Shown here: positions 11,461 to 22,515 of the stretch, piece by piece
How the letters are laid out: each line of letters begins with the position of its first letter
How positions within the stretch are numbered: position 1 is the stretch's first letter
NCBI GenBank assembly: GCA_944472135.2
Contig: OX235266.1
Location: 12,503,925-12,567,924 of the forward strand
DNA: 64,000 nt
Reading direction: 5' to 3'
From: Trichobilharzia regenti
Lineage: Eukaryota > Platyhelminthes > Trematoda > Strigeidida > Schistosomatidae
Notes under the pieces: generated by a model
What the model saw: only the letters and a program-made list of their open reading frames with translations
Databases searched by the model: none
What the model was told of the DNA's origin: nothing
Program-made: the position numbers and the translations under genes

Positions 11461-11464
11461 ATTT

Positions 11465-11682
11465 TCCATCGTGCTCACCAACCACGCAAGTGGTTCGGAG
11501 TTCGATCTCCGACTGACTCACTCCTTTATTTCGCTAAGACAGTAATTAGATTGGTAAAGAAGGGAGGTTGGGCATGAGGCTAGCAACCCCAGCCTGCGAA
11601 AATAATCACCACTGCTAAAGAAACTTCAAGTCTGTAGCTTGTAGCCCTATGTTCCACTGGAAACCTCAAGGAATAGTAAATG
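11465..11682 (+). mobile_element. SINE-L copy
   Basis: The tRNA-like head is reduced to ACCACGCAAGTGGTTCGGAG and TTCGATCTCCGACTGACTCA. The body has AGTAATTAGATTGGTAAAGA and GGCATGAGGCTAGCAACCCC, and the 3' tail is GTAGCCCTATGTTCCACTGG then AAACCTCAAGGAATAG, matching the LINE 3' end. Confidence 0.8.
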
Positions 11683-11875
11683 CATAAATTAAGTGTGGTT
11701 GTTCTGTCATTAACTATGCTGTTTCCATACTTGTTGTTCCTTTACTGTTTAAGAAATTATTACATGTCGTCTGCGCTTGAGTGATTTCCAAGTGTGCAGT
11801 TTATTATTGTAGACTGTTAACAACTGATGAAAAGCTGTGAAATAAAGAGAGAGCTATTTTTATTCTTGAAATGGC

Positions 11876-12320
11876 TTAACTTCCAAGAGTTTGTTCGTGG
11901 ATCGATTTCAGTAAGAGAACTATTGGAAACCGGCTTAGAGTACTAGAGGGTTGTTTCATACGAATTCGGGACGCTTTGGCGGTTCGCACCTGATGCTGGC
12001 TTGTGACTGACTGCAGGGGATGTTGCCTAGAGTTCTGGTTAGAAGGTGTAATCAGTGGGGTCGGGCGTGAGGAAACGTTCTTGCTGATGAAATTCTCTGG
12101 TGTCCGCAAAAAGTCACAAAATGGTAAAAAATGCATTTCGTGAACCATTGAGTCGAGTCTATTGGTTGAATTTTCTACGACTTCACCTTGTGACAGGAAC
12201 GTCATGGGTTTGAAACCCAATTGGTAGGTATTACCGATCAACTCCAAACTAGAGCGAAACGGCTATCCAGTACTCCTAGCTTGTACTCAATGGTCCTCTG
12301 ACTGATCGAACTTGAAATAT
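11876..12320. repeat. Inverted pair of Salpha-like fragments, degenerate
   Basis: About 11908-11975 is a minus hammerhead/tail piece (AGAGAACTATTGGAAACCGG, GGTTGTTTCATACGA). About 12130-12310 is a plus piece with B-box-like TCATGGGTTTGAAACCCAA and GAGCGAAACGGCTATCC. The order, minus then plus, matches the other inverted pairs. The 123-residue minus frame here is repeat-derived. Confidence 0.55.
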
Positions 12321-12524
12321 ATTAGTTCTTGTTTTGGTGACGTTAAACGTTAAGCACCATTAAGTAACAGTGGCGTGCGACCGCACCAATGACCTTGAAG
12401 CAGTCAGTGAGCAAGAATAATCATGCATAAAATATGCCTAATGAAGTTTTATATTATTAAATTGGATTTTGAAAAGATTACGCTAAAGCTTGGGCCAGGG
12501 ACTAGTTAGGGTAAGCTTAACCTT

Positions 12525-12625
12525 ATAGGAGCAACATTAGGGTTGGTACGACTTAGATTAGGGTTAGCCTATGGATATTTCTACGTTAGAGTTAGGTTAG
12601 GGAAAGTTTAGGGTTGTTTTCAGGG
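12525..12625 (+). repeat. Degenerate TTAGGG (telomere-like) patch
   Basis: Contains CATTAGGGTTGG, GATTAGGGTTAGCC, GTTAGGTTAGGG and GTTTAGGGTTG within about 100 bp, interspersed with unrelated bases. TTAGGG is the usual animal telomere unit. This could be an old interstitial telomeric patch or chance in T/G-rich DNA. Confidence 0.4.
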
Positions 12626-12639
12626 CTGAGAGGACCTAG

Positions 12640-14480
12640 GTAATTACATGCATGGAATGTGCTTAGATTAATCTGTTGATTTTACAATCCAAAAGTGAGA
12701 GTTATTTTCTTCACACATACGTCAAAGAGGGATGTCCTATGCGACAGTTTCATGCCTTTTAATTCTTCATTGTTTTCATGAATATTTGTATTTTACACGC
12801 CAAAATCTCCTTTATCATGCAGATGGTGCATTCTAGGTCATTTTCTCTTCGTATTATTGGTGCTTAAAGTTTAACTTAACCCTTGTTTTGTATAAGCTAA
12901 CCAATACAACCGAGTATAAGAAACATAAATCTGAATACGAATGACAAAACCGCTTACCTCCGTAGTCAATAGCTTAAAATATTGATCGCAGTGTTAGCTG
13001 CTATCTGTCACTACATCATTAATGAGTGTCATCAACAATGAGTTCTGAAACAAGTTACACCATGATTAATAAACTGTGTAAGGGTAATCAATTCCTTCAG
13101 AATAAGTGCGTAAGTGGTTCAATTAAAAGAATGCTCACCGGTCACAAATGTGGTCAGGTGGTTGATTCGTGGACAGCACACACACACTGGAACCTCACTT
13201 AAGGTGACAGTAATACTCAGAAAATAATAATAATAAAGTGAGACGTAAGAGTGTGGGGTCAGGAATACTAAGCCCATTAAAACACAACACCACTAATACT
13301 GAGATTGCAAAAGCTTGTGACTTGAAGACTGATGTCCTAAATAAACACGATGAAGGAAAATCACGAATTACTCAATTTGTTCGCACTATTCCCTACTTAT
13401 CTCTCAGTCAGTGAGATTTTACATTACAATTTACTATCGACATTACGGAGTGAACAGGACTATATGGATCTGTATAAAAAATGGAGAAACTTGTCAACCT
13501 ATATTCCCCTGAATACCAACGGTAGACAGGTTTTTAAAAATTCAGCTACCAAATTAACTTTTTGATTCACATATTTTGGAATTCTTAGAGCGATTTTTTT
13601 CTTTCTTTCTATAACTGGATATATTTAATGTGTAGAGATGCATTTCAAGGGGATTTCGGCATATTCTAACCAGCACAGATGCTTTTTGCATCTGTCACAA
13701 GACACTCCCAGCATACAAAAAGACATATGTATGCATTTTTATACAAATCTGTACCAGAAAAACAGATGTCTTTGGTTATTTCTACATGTAGAATTGTGAA
13801 AACGAAACGAGACAAAATATGGTGGGTAGATTTTTAGGGATGCATAAAAAGAAGAAGAAGTGAGAAGCATAGAACGCTTGAAATTTTAAGGGATTAAATC
13901 ACCTGATCTGGATGAAGCGTTATAATGTATACCCTAAGAAACTTGTTCCGATAGCCAGCTGTGCTAATCTGAACTCTTTCATTTCATGTGTGTATATGAG
14001 AATAAAATTATGTAATTCAAATGAACTATTGTCAAGATTTGACAGAATAGTTCTAAAATATTTGGGCACCGAGTGAGAAGTAGACATTTGTAAATATTCA
14101 TTATTCAGAAAGAAGACAAAGCAATAAGTTTGACAGGGTGCTTCAACTAAACTCTGATCCTAAACACCATAATTTAGAAAATACGTCTAATCATAAAATT
14201 CTAGATACTATCAGTGTGAACAGACATGAAGGTGTGATCTTGTTAGCTGATGCATAGCAAATCCTGATTAATAAATAAGAATGGATATGTATCACTAATT
14301 AATTAATAATACTTGGTCAAAGTTCCCGACTGTCTTTATCTTCTTATGGAGACGTTAACAAATGTTTTACAACTGTTTACCCCCCCCCCCGCCTACACAC
14401 ATTCTGTTTAAAGAGTTTAACAAAGGTAGACCAATATTTGTAAGTCTGAGATCAAATTTTGATCACATCTCATACAATTT
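12640..14480. other. Gene-free stretch
   Basis: No recognised repeat. A 71-residue plus frame (13350-13565) has no known motif. A run of ten C lies near 14381-14390. Confidence 0.4.
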
Positions 14481-14494
14481 TGTTTATTATTATA

Positions 14495-14730
14495 GAAGTT
14501 AGAATTCAAGGACCATTGGAACGGGTCCCAGTGGCTTAATGGTATACGAGCTAGCTCGCCTTGTAACCGGAAGTACCTGGGTTCGAATCCCGTGGTGTTT
14601 ACTGATGAAGAGTCCCAAAATAGGCGGACGAAACAGCTGTCCAGTACTCCCAGCTGGTTTTCCAATGGTTCTCTAACTAATGTCAGCTCATGAAATCCTG
14701 AAACCAATCAAACCACAAAACCAACACTTG
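14495..14730 (+). mobile_element. Salpha-like SINE with target-site duplication
   Basis: Bounded by the 10-bp repeat TATTATTATA at 14485-14494 and 14731-14740. It starts at GAAGTTAGAATTCAAGG, with A box AGTGGCTTAATGGTATACGA and B box GGGTTCGAATCCCG. The hammerhead is close to the consensus, but the box reads AUGAAGA (C3 changed) and stem II carries an insertion (TAGGCGGACGAAAC). It ends ACCAACACTTGA. Confidence 0.85.
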
Positions 14731-14740
14731 ATATTATTAT

Positions 14741-15385
14741 ACTTGTGAATACTTGTTTTATGACTCATGATTGGACAAAGTTTTTAAAAACAAGAGATGC
14801 TCCTTTTATATATAAACCTCTGTTATGTTAATTTCGATTAATTTCCCTGAAGAAGTTCGGACCAGATTGCCGAACATGGGAAACGTTGGAATTACTCATT
14901 TCAATATCGCAGAGATTTTACAAATATAATTTTTTGCAAAAAATTATATAAAGTCAGTTTATACTGTCTGTTAACGGGACACGAACACTGGAATATAACG
15001 ACATTCACACGTAACTGGTTATTTGGCAATTATACTCCTCCTCTTTTTTGTGGTTATTATGATAATTGAGCTAAGAAAATCAATCGTTAATCAAGTCTTT
15101 ATTTCCCAACAGTCACCAGAAGCTGTATTCGGTTGCCTTTATCAGCGTGTGACCATTTCATGTTTAGAACACTCGTATCTGGCTTGAAACAGCTTTTTGT
15201 GGATGTAAATGGTTTCCAGCTAATCATCTCAGTCAATCAGGCTATTTTTCTTGCTCTCTTGAGTGTCATTTACGCTACTCGTCAGATCACACATTGCTAT
15301 TTAAAGGTTTTTGTCAGTGACTTCTGATCTCAAAGTATGAAGTTTGCGAAGGGCAAATTTGATTCTATTGAATTTGTATGATTTT
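14741..15385. other. Gene-free stretch
   Basis: A short plus frame (15133-15327) has no recognised motif. T-rich DNA leads into the SINE-G copy. Confidence 0.35.
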
Positions 15386-15392
15386 TATTTTT

Positions 15393-15595
15393 TTTTATTT
15401 TTTTTATATTTTTTGATTACAGCTTGATCCCACACTGTATTTTTCGTACAAGTATGGAATTTTCAGCATGGATATTGGTAGCCCAAATTTCAGAGGCCGA
15501 CCATAGATATCAGGTGTGCGTCGGCAGGGGATCGAACCTCGGACCATGTGCATGGTCGGCGAGAGTCCTAACCACTGTGCCACCGACGCACAAAA
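15393..15595 (-). mobile_element. SINE-G copy, well preserved
   Basis: On the minus strand the head reads TGCGTCGGTGGCACAGTGGT, then the anticodon-arm-like GACCATGCACATGGTC and the B box GGTTCGATCCCC, closing with CCGACGCAC. The closing eight bases pair perfectly with the opening TGCGTCGG. The body then has ATCCATGCTGAAAATTCCAT and ends with CAAGCTGTAATCAAAAAAT and an A-rich tail. Confidence 0.85.
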
Positions 15596-15699
15596 AAAAA
15601 TATCTGTTGATTTTTTCAATAAACAACCATCTGTTGCCTAGCCCTTGTCTTAATCGTTACAAACAAACTACACAGATCAAATTTTCATGAAGCGGACTG

Positions 15700-16760
15700 T
15701 AATGGCATGCTCACGCCATTACTGCTAAAGGTTCAAGAAGAAGAAGAAGAGGCACCTACCGATTGGAAGAAAGGCTAGCTACCTCGTCAAGCTGCCAAAG
15801 AAGGGCGATTTAAGCCCATGCAAGAACTGACTAGCGTGGAATCATGCTCTTATCCACGTCAAGTATAAATGCTAAATCACATCATTCTAGGGAGAATAAA
15901 TGATGCACTGTATAAAGAACTCTGTCCTACCCTCCCAGGAAGAAGCTAGATTCAGGATTCAGGTATATCGTGTGCTGATCAAATTGCATTAAACAGAGCA
16001 TTGAATTGCAGTAAAACCTCAACCTCAACTTCATCGACTTCGAAAGGCCTTCACGAGACAGCGGTGATCGATAAGTAGTTTGAGAACTGCTTCAACACAA
16101 TGGAGTGTAGTATCGAAGTCTTTATCAACCTCATTCAACAGCTATATGACAGCAGCACGTTTCAAGTGATCTACGGCGGAAAACTGAGCGAGGCGTCCGA
16201 AGTGCATACAGGAGTGAGACAAGCTGGTTACTTATTATCAACGATAATATTGTTAGTTGTGGTGGACTGGATCATACATCAGACTGTTCGTGGCGAGTCA
16301 GAAGATAGCAATACGTTGAACTGACGGATAAGAAGACTGTAGAATATCTGAGTGTCACAAAAACTCGAAGACTTAGAAGCAGGTAAAAACCAACAAACTG
16401 GCTGAAGAAGAGGCTGACATAGAAGACAGGACTCCAGGTGAACAGAGAGAAGATGGAGATTATGGAAACTACCAACCAACGAACAGTAACAACAACTAGC
16501 ACCAATCAACATCAACGAAAGAGATTTAAAAGAGGTTACTTCCTTCATTTATTTGGTCAGGAAGCATAGTTTCAACCACAGACAGTCGGACAGCACGGAT
16601 GAAGATGTCTAAACCAGGCAGTTAGAATTGAAGAGGCAAGATCCACCTTCATCAACCTGAAACCCGTTTAGAAATCTTCAGCACTCAGTTAGCACAGAGA
16701 AAAAAATTCGGATTTTCAACACCAATGTCAAAAAAGTGGAAGGAAGTTTCTGAAAGTCTG
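15700..16760 (+). pseudogene. RTE-like LINE, RT-containing fragment
   Basis: Starts in the RT fingers (AAGAAGGGCGATTTAAGCCC corresponds to a K-K-G-D-L block). It passes a decayed motif A region near 16040 and motif B in the 16100-16324 frame (GGKLSEASEVHTGVRQ, DWIIHQT). The CAA-rich tract is near 16485, and it stops before the C-terminal third. Many stops and frameshifts; no 3' end. Confidence 0.8.
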
Positions 16761-17221
16761 AAGATTACAACAAGACTGTTGGACATCCAAGTCTGCCCAA
16801 ACCTATGGTGTGCATGGGCTTAAGAACCTGAGTGGATGAAATGATGTATGAACTTGTTTGGGTCACCGGAATCTACGGGAACGTAGCACGTGATGCTGCT
16901 GAACTTTCTTGTTGGTCAGACTTCAATTCAAGGGCTTCGAGAGAGGGAGGCAGCGATGACTCATTAGGAAAACAACCTGCTTCGGTTTGAACATCCAAGG
17001 AGTATTCCAGTACTCACGCAAACTGTAAGATTTTGTGCAACAATTTTGTGTTCTAATAATATCGGTATAATAAAACTGAACGGCGATTCCACACTTAACC
17101 GGTATATCATTATTAGTGTGTGGTCTAATGCCTAATGATTTTGGTTCTGGCATCTTGATAACATCAGATACAGAAATCGAATAGCACAAAATAGTTACCG
17201 TTAAAATAGTATAATATTAAT

Positions 17222-17408
17222 TATTTTTTAAAATTTTTTGATTACAGCTTGACTCCACACTGTATTTTTGGTACAAGTATGGAATTTTCAGCATGGATGT
17301 CGGTAGCCTAAATTTTGCAGGCCGACCATTGTGTGCGTCGGCAAGGAATTGAACCTCAGACCATATGCATGGTCGGCGAGAGTCCTAACCACTGTGCCAC
17401 TGAAGCAC
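17222..17408 (-). mobile_element. SINE-G copy
   Basis: Plus-strand order is TTTTGATTACAGCTTGACTC, GGAATTTTCAGCATGGATGT, GGAATTGAACCTCAGACCAT, CATGGTCGGCGAGAGTCCTA, CCACTGTGCC. Same orientation and layout as the 15.4 kb copy. Confidence 0.85.
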
Positions 17409-17409
17409 A

Positions 17410-18950
17410 CGTTATCGTACGAAAATTCAGGTGATAAGCCAATAAATGCATGGGAATCCAAACTGCACTGGTCCACACACTTGCATACACTCGAGTACAG
17501 ACTGGAAACCATTGTATGTTACTTCTGAGTAGGTGAATCAAACCGATTACGATGATGCGACAGAATATAGATTGCTTTTGAACCTAAATGCGATTCATTG
17601 TATTAACTGACTTTAAACCGTTTAGGCGTTTCATGAGAAGTAGCAGTTCCCTGGAATAAACCTGACTAGAATATGGATTAGCACCATTGAAAAGCAACGC
17701 ACAATGAGGAAATATCTATCAAGTTCTATCTGTTCCTTTCAATGATTTCTTAACCAATTCCGGTTGATAGTTAAGGCTACGATGAAGTTAACAAAACGAG
17801 TGCTGGTAAATATATTTCTACCAGCAGCACAAGACTTTTAGTTAGGGTGGATTATATCGATGTTATTGTGTTCTCTAAGCTAGACAGCCTAACTGCATAG
17901 CTTCCACTGTCTTTCGAAACGACATCATCAGCTCTTACTTCAAAGTGAAGTGGACTTTATGAATTACCCGCCAATGAAGTAGTCGTCCTTCTTGATTACC
18001 TTAACTAAGATCTACTGTTCCCGTAGATTTTCTTTTACAATCTTACCAAATAAGACCATGTAAAATACTTACACAGAGTAAATATAAAGAACTCAAAAGA
18101 ATTCTTAGGCTCCCAATACTCAGATTAGTTTGGAATTAATCAACATGTGGATGCAGACTGAATTTATCAATTAATAGGTCACATGATCGAAACATCACAT
18201 TATCAGGTCTACGGGCGCATGAATATCAATACAGGTGGATACAAGCGTAAGGAAACTTATAGTAATAACCAATCACAGAGAAGCCACTAGTTAAGACACA
18301 TATCAGACATAGTGAAATCTCAAAGCTCACCTAACAGTTAACGCTGGACATTTTCTCCAGAAGGATAATTGAAACGTAACAATTAAACCGTCGACCTCGG
18401 AGGACACAGTAACACGGCGAAAATCCGAGCTTGAGCTTCAAATACTCTCCACTTTTTCAAGTATTATGAATATTAGGCAAAACACTTTTGGTCGTGTCTT
18501 GGACAGATGAATTTTCTCTGGACACTTATTCGCCGGATCTCGTGTTCAGTAGTGTAGAAACGTTAGTGGATAGGCTGGGAAAACTGATGGTCACATCGAC
18601 CCATTAAGTAAGTAGTCGGTGGTAAATTTTTTACACTATTTATATAGAATAATAACCAATGTTATTTAGTTGATAGTCGCTAACAGTGGGGTCCAGAACG
18701 TGTGTTTCTTCCTGTTTGGAAGGCATCAGCTCAGTGCACCTGTATCACAACATATGATGGCTTACTCACAGAGACTCGAACCCAAATACACATCGCTGTC
18801 CGTCATGCCCTGAAAAAGAGACAACGAGACGACCCGTATTCCAGTGTTAACTCTGAAAAACAAATGACACTATCTTAACCACGAAGGGCGGTCAAAGTGA
18901 CTGTATAAGGAGCTGACGTGCCAACGGAGAATATAGAGAAATGACATTAT
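17410..18950. other. Mostly unassigned stretch
   Basis: No repeat family from this window is recognised. On the minus strand at about 18767-18855 there is a stop-free segment preceded by TTTGTTTTTCAG and followed by GTGAGTAAG that could be a further exon of the H4-like gene. It also contains a B-box-like GGGTTCGAGTCT, so a repeat is equally possible. Confidence 0.35.
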
Positions 18951-18959
18951 TGCATTTAC

Positions 18960-19176
18960 CTTATCCTCAACATCATAAATTTTAATTCATTGAATGCGGG
19001 TGTTTCAGGCATGCAGATACTTCGATCAGGTAATTGAAATTTACTTGCCTTAAAATGTGCTTGGGTGAGTAACTGCGCCACCTGATGATGAATTCCATTT
19101 AATCTTCTTAACGCCAAAAGAATAATCGTCTTCTCGAATTGGTCGTATCTTCTCTTGATGGCACGACTGTGAGTCC
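18960..19176 (-). CDS. Candidate downstream exon of the H4-like gene
   Basis: A stop-free 217-bp minus-strand segment whose frame continues from the histone-like segment if a 46-bp intron (19222-19177) is removed. That intron would begin GTGTAGCT and end ACTTACTCAG. The segment ends AG then GTAAAT, a fair splice donor. The translation is basic and hydrophilic (for example RAIKRRYDQFEK), and I do not recognise a family. Very short introns are known in schistosomes, which makes the model possible. Without it the histone-like frame simply stops at 19206. This is inference only; no transcript evidence is visible. Confidence 0.35.
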
Positions 19177-19205
19177 CTGAGTAAGTGATGGAGATATCAT
19201 TCCTC

Positions 19206-19475
19206 TTAGGGTGTAGCTACACTCTGCTGATGAATGTTAACATCCATAGAGATCAAGAGATACCTTTTGGCATGTTCGATGTATGTCGCTGCATCACTGA
19301 TAACGCTCTTAAAGGATACCATCAGGATACTAGGAGTATCTTCGCAGATGATGCTAGAGATGAATTTCACAATACCACTATCAAGAGCGAGATGGTAGAT
19401 AGTAAGTCTTGTGATACGAGCAACACTGTCACTTGTAGCTACTCCGTTCACCAGATGCCTACCATCTTTAACAGA
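19206..19475 (-). CDS. Histone H4-like exon or pseudogene
   Basis: A minus-strand frame open from 19475 to a stop at 19206. From about 19415 to 19230 it aligns without gaps to the histone-fold core of H4, apart from one extra residue before the second helix. Conserved landmarks include DAATYIEHAKR (H4 has DAVTYTEHAKR), then SMDV (H4 AMDV), plus an E-x-T and L-x-V pattern upstream. By eye about half of the 38 core residues are identical. The N-terminal H4 tail (Gly/Lys-rich, GAKRH) is not visible, nor is the LYGFGG C-terminus. Upstream stops put any start in another exon; possible acceptors end at 19466 or 19459. It could be a diverged H4 paralogue, an H4-derived nuclear protein, or a decaying duplicate. 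The uninterrupted frame argues mildly for function. Confidence 0.6.
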   Translation of the reverse strand, partial: SVKDGRHLVNGVATSDSVARITRLTIYHLALDSGIVKFISSIICEDTPSILMVSFKSVISDAATYIEHAKRYLLISMDVNIHQQSVATP

Positions 19476-19854
19476 TTATCAGGTATATTTTTTAAAATGG
19501 CTTTCTGAAAACAAACACGATAATAACGTTTTCTGGAAGCAGAATGATTGTAGACAATAACGACAGACCATCTAGTATCCAGTTACATATCTGGTGACAA
19601 AAGAACCACTTTTACCCTATGACACACATAGTATGAATGGAAATGTATTGACTGCAAGACCCAAAGTTCTTGAAATAACCAATGTAAGAACTCATTGAGA
19701 GATGAAGGTTGTCTCAGTGTCGTCTTCTTCGCTAACTAGCATGCATTACTTTGAAGTGAATCACATACAAACGATTTCAAACAGGCGATGTTAAAAGCGA
19801 ATTTTTAAGCAGCTAAATGTCTTCAGAAACCATAGGAGGAACCATTTACAAAGT

Positions 19855-20030
19855 AGAAGTTAGAATTCATGGGCCAGTGGCTGAATGGTTCAAACCGCCT
19901 GGGGTGGGTGTGTACTGTAGATGGGTCCCAGACTAGGATGAGACAGCTGTCCAGTACACCAATTTAGTTGTCGGTAGTTCTCTAACAGATACTAGTCCAT
20001 GACCAAAGTTGAGCCAAGTCAAATTCTTAC
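19855..20030 (+). mobile_element. Salpha-like SINE, degenerate
   Basis: GAAGTTAGAATTCATGGGCC, a B-box remnant (GGTTCAAACCGCC), GATGAGACAGCTGTCCAGTA and TGGTAGTTCTCTAACAGATA-like tail in order. The hammerhead core has lost the CUGANGA box. Confidence 0.7.
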
Positions 20031-20129
20031 AAACAAACTCTTCGAAATTTTAAAATTACCTTATTGTTTAAATAAAGTCTTCCATACATTCTTATGAATA
20101 TCCTTCCTGAATATTACTATTATTATTAT

Positions 20130-20725
20130 TATTTCCTTTAATTCCTAGAGGAACATAGGGCTGCAGTCGCATGTCTCCATTGTGTTCGGTCCTCTGCCAA
20201 CGTTTTCACCTGACTTCACGTCTGCCCATATGCTTTCATCTCCTCTTCACATGACCTCCTCCAAGTCACACTTGGACGACTAACTCGCCACTTCCGGTTT
20301 GGGTTCCACCCGAGGGTCTGTATGGTGATGCCACTTGACGGTTTCCTCAGAGTATGGCCAGCGAATTCACCTATATTTCTTCCTGCTTATTTGCTGCACA
20401 GTTGATTCCTACTGAGTTGGTTCGCTGTTTGCCAGATATCCCTGTTGCTAATCTTTTCTGGCAATCTGATCTTGAGTAGTATTGAGCGAAGGCAGCTAGG
20501 TGTTGATGAAGATTCGTAGTTTGTTTGAGGGCTCTTCATGACACGCCAAGTCTCTGATCCGAGTAGTAGCAGCAGTGAATTCACAGTGGAGTAGAGAATC
20601 CACATCCTATTTTTCATGCAGAGTGCTGAGTGTTGACCTCCACACAGACTTGAGAGAAATGAAAGCCTGCCTTGCTTTCCCGATCCTCACTTTGATATCC
20701 TCATCAGTTCCGTTAATCAAACCTG
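20130..20725 (-). pseudogene. RTE-like LINE, 3' fragment
   Basis: The minus-strand 3' end is at about 20130 (plus strand AATTCCTAGAGGAACATAGG, GCTGCAG). The minus frame 20387-20617 carries LLLLGSETWRVMKSPQTNY, the conserved C-terminal L-x-G-S-E-T-W block of these LINEs. It extends to about 20720 (GATATCCTCATCAGTTCCGT). The RT domain is missing. Flanked by a TTA-repeat tail at 20108-20131. Confidence 0.85.
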
Positions 20726-21019
20726 GCGTTCTTAATTTATTTACAGAAGGCTATCAGTGCACTTTAACTGTTCCTTATTTTCGCCCTTTTTAATCCCACT
20801 TATTTGGAGTGGAAATTCTTGAAAAACCTATTTCTCTGTCATACAGTTCCCATAAGCCAATAGGCTTCGTGAAAGAGTAATTTTTATTTTTCTATATAAC
20901 ATATACGCACAGTGATACTATGCATTTATTGGTAATGTTTAGAGTTCGGGTGTAGTCAAATAACTTCTAGATTTTGTCTATGTAGTTCTCAGGAGTTGAT
21001 TTGTAAGGATTAGATTTGT

Positions 21020-21195
21020 TTTTTGAGTTTGACCACGGATTGATGTCAGTTAGAGAATCATTGAAAACCAGCATTCGTGTACTGGTTACCTGTTTCATCG
21101 TAGTTTGGTAGACATCCGCAGTACACACACCAGGGGGTTCGTGCCCAGGACCTCCCGGTTATAAGAGAAGGTCATATACCACTGGGACCTGATAC
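21020..21195 (-). mobile_element. Salpha-like SINE, degenerate
   Basis: Plus-strand order: GATGTCAGTTAGAGAATCAT, GTACTGGTTACCTGTTTCAT, AGTACACACACC, CAGGACCTCCCGGTTATAAG, ATACCACTGGGACCTGATA. Hammerhead core mutated. Confidence 0.75.
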
Positions 21196-21294
21196 AATTG
21201 CCCATGTTATTTATTGTCCTTCTATAGTACTGGTAATAATATTCTACACATCTCTCCTATTAGTGTCAAGTGTTGACTCTACTGTATGCACGTA

Positions 21295-21425
21295 AATGGC
21301 TTAGTGACAGGACGCTCGAAAACCACACACATGGTTTAAGTTTGACTCCCAATTGACTCACTCTCCAAACTCGTCTAGCTAACTAACCATTAGTAGACCG
21401 AGAAGTGAAACACTGTCTAGGTTCA
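21295..21425 (+). mobile_element. Probable SINE-L head fragment
   Basis: GGCTTAGTGACAGGACGCTC, AACCACACACATGGTTTAAG and TTTGACTCCCAATTGACTCA follow the order of the SINE-L tRNA-like head. The tail is not recognisable. Confidence 0.45.
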
Positions 21426-21764
21426 GTGAACATGAAATCAGGTATCCACGTTCATCTTTAACCGAAGAATGTCACTCTTAAGAACTGTAGCCGAATCTCA
21501 CTCTTTCAAGTCACTGTATATCAGTGTAAACAATGTTTTTTTCTAAGTTGATCATACTTTGTAGGGTCAGTCATCCTACACTTAGCTAAATTGGTGTCTA
21601 TCGAAAATGCGACTGATTCTAACAAGCAAATCAAGCGTTAAGAAATAATGGAACCGAAGAAATAAAATGTGAAACTGATATGAGCACACCTTGATATCAT
21701 CATGAACAACACAATTGTTCTCGAAACGTCATCCGTAAATAAACGATTCCATATCACTGTATGT

Positions 21765-21975
21765 GTGTACGTCGGAGACACAGCACTAGAAAGTTCCCCA
21801 ACCACGCAGGTGGTTAGGGGTTCAATCTCCGGCCCCAACTCACTCCTTTAACTCGCTAAGTCAGTAATGAGACCGGTAAAGACAGAAGGTTGAGTGAGGA
21901 TGAGGCTAGCAATCACAACCCTTAAAAATAAACACCACTTCTGCGGAAACTTCAAAGCTTTAGGGAAATAAAAAG
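21765..21975 (+). mobile_element. SINE-L copy
   Basis: CCAACCACGCAGGTGGTTAG, GGGTTCAATCTCCGGCCCCA, ACTCGCTAAGTCAGTAATGA, GATGAGGCTAGCAATCACAA and CGGAAACTTCAAAGCTTTAG in the family order. The terminal CCCTATGTTCC motif is lost. Confidence 0.75.
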
Positions 21976-22285
21976 AACATAGACCGATCATATTTGATAA
22001 TCAATTTGTCAGGAAACAAGACATTTGGAGTGGTTTTAGACCCTCATGCAAATAAAAACAGTCGTAATTCACATTATTTTCAGGACGAAACATATAGTAA
22101 TATTCAAAGATGTTACGAGTGTTGTTTAAAGGGCTCTGGAACTCCAGCTGGCTATTCACAACCTGCCAATTTGACTTTTGTTTCATTTTCAAACATTGCC
22201 TGGTACTTGAACAACAATCTGGCAACCCAAGGCTGTACGAGATTGGCTTGTAATCAGGCAATTTTAGTTTTTCCAGTTTTTAAAT

Positions 22286-22515
22286 TTTATTCCTTTACGT
22301 TCCAGACGGAGCATAGCACTGAAAGCTAGAGTTTCGAAGTTTCGGTAACAGTGGCTTTTACTTTTATTCGATGGGGTCGCCAGTCTCACCCCCATTCTTC
22401 TCTCTTTTTGCCAGACGTACTACAGCTCTAGTGAGGTTTAGGAGGGTGTCGCTCGAAGATAGATCTCCGCGCCACGTTAGTGGGTGGGTGTGCGCTCTAC
22501 AGCTGAACCACTAAT
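22286..22515 (-). mobile_element. SINE-L copy, minus strand
   Basis: On the minus strand a tRNA-like head (GGTTCAGCTGTAGAGCGCAC) is followed by the body, then CCGAAACTTCGAAACTCTAG, CAGTGCTATGCTCCGTCTGG and AACGTAAAGGAATAAAA. This matches the SINE-L 3' tail with substitutions. The 111-residue plus frame that overlaps it (21994-22329) is not supported as a gene. Confidence 0.65.

Noticed and set aside
11876..12247. 123-residue minus frame
   Set aside because: Overlaps a degenerate Salpha-like inverted pair; no motif.
18767..18855. Third exon for the H4-like gene
   Set aside because: Splice-like signals and an open phase exist, but the segment has a B-box-like GGGTTCGAGTCT and may be a repeat; kept only as a possibility.
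21994..22329. 111-residue plus frame
   Set aside because: Its end overlaps a minus SINE-L tail; an equal-size frame lies on the other strand; no motif.
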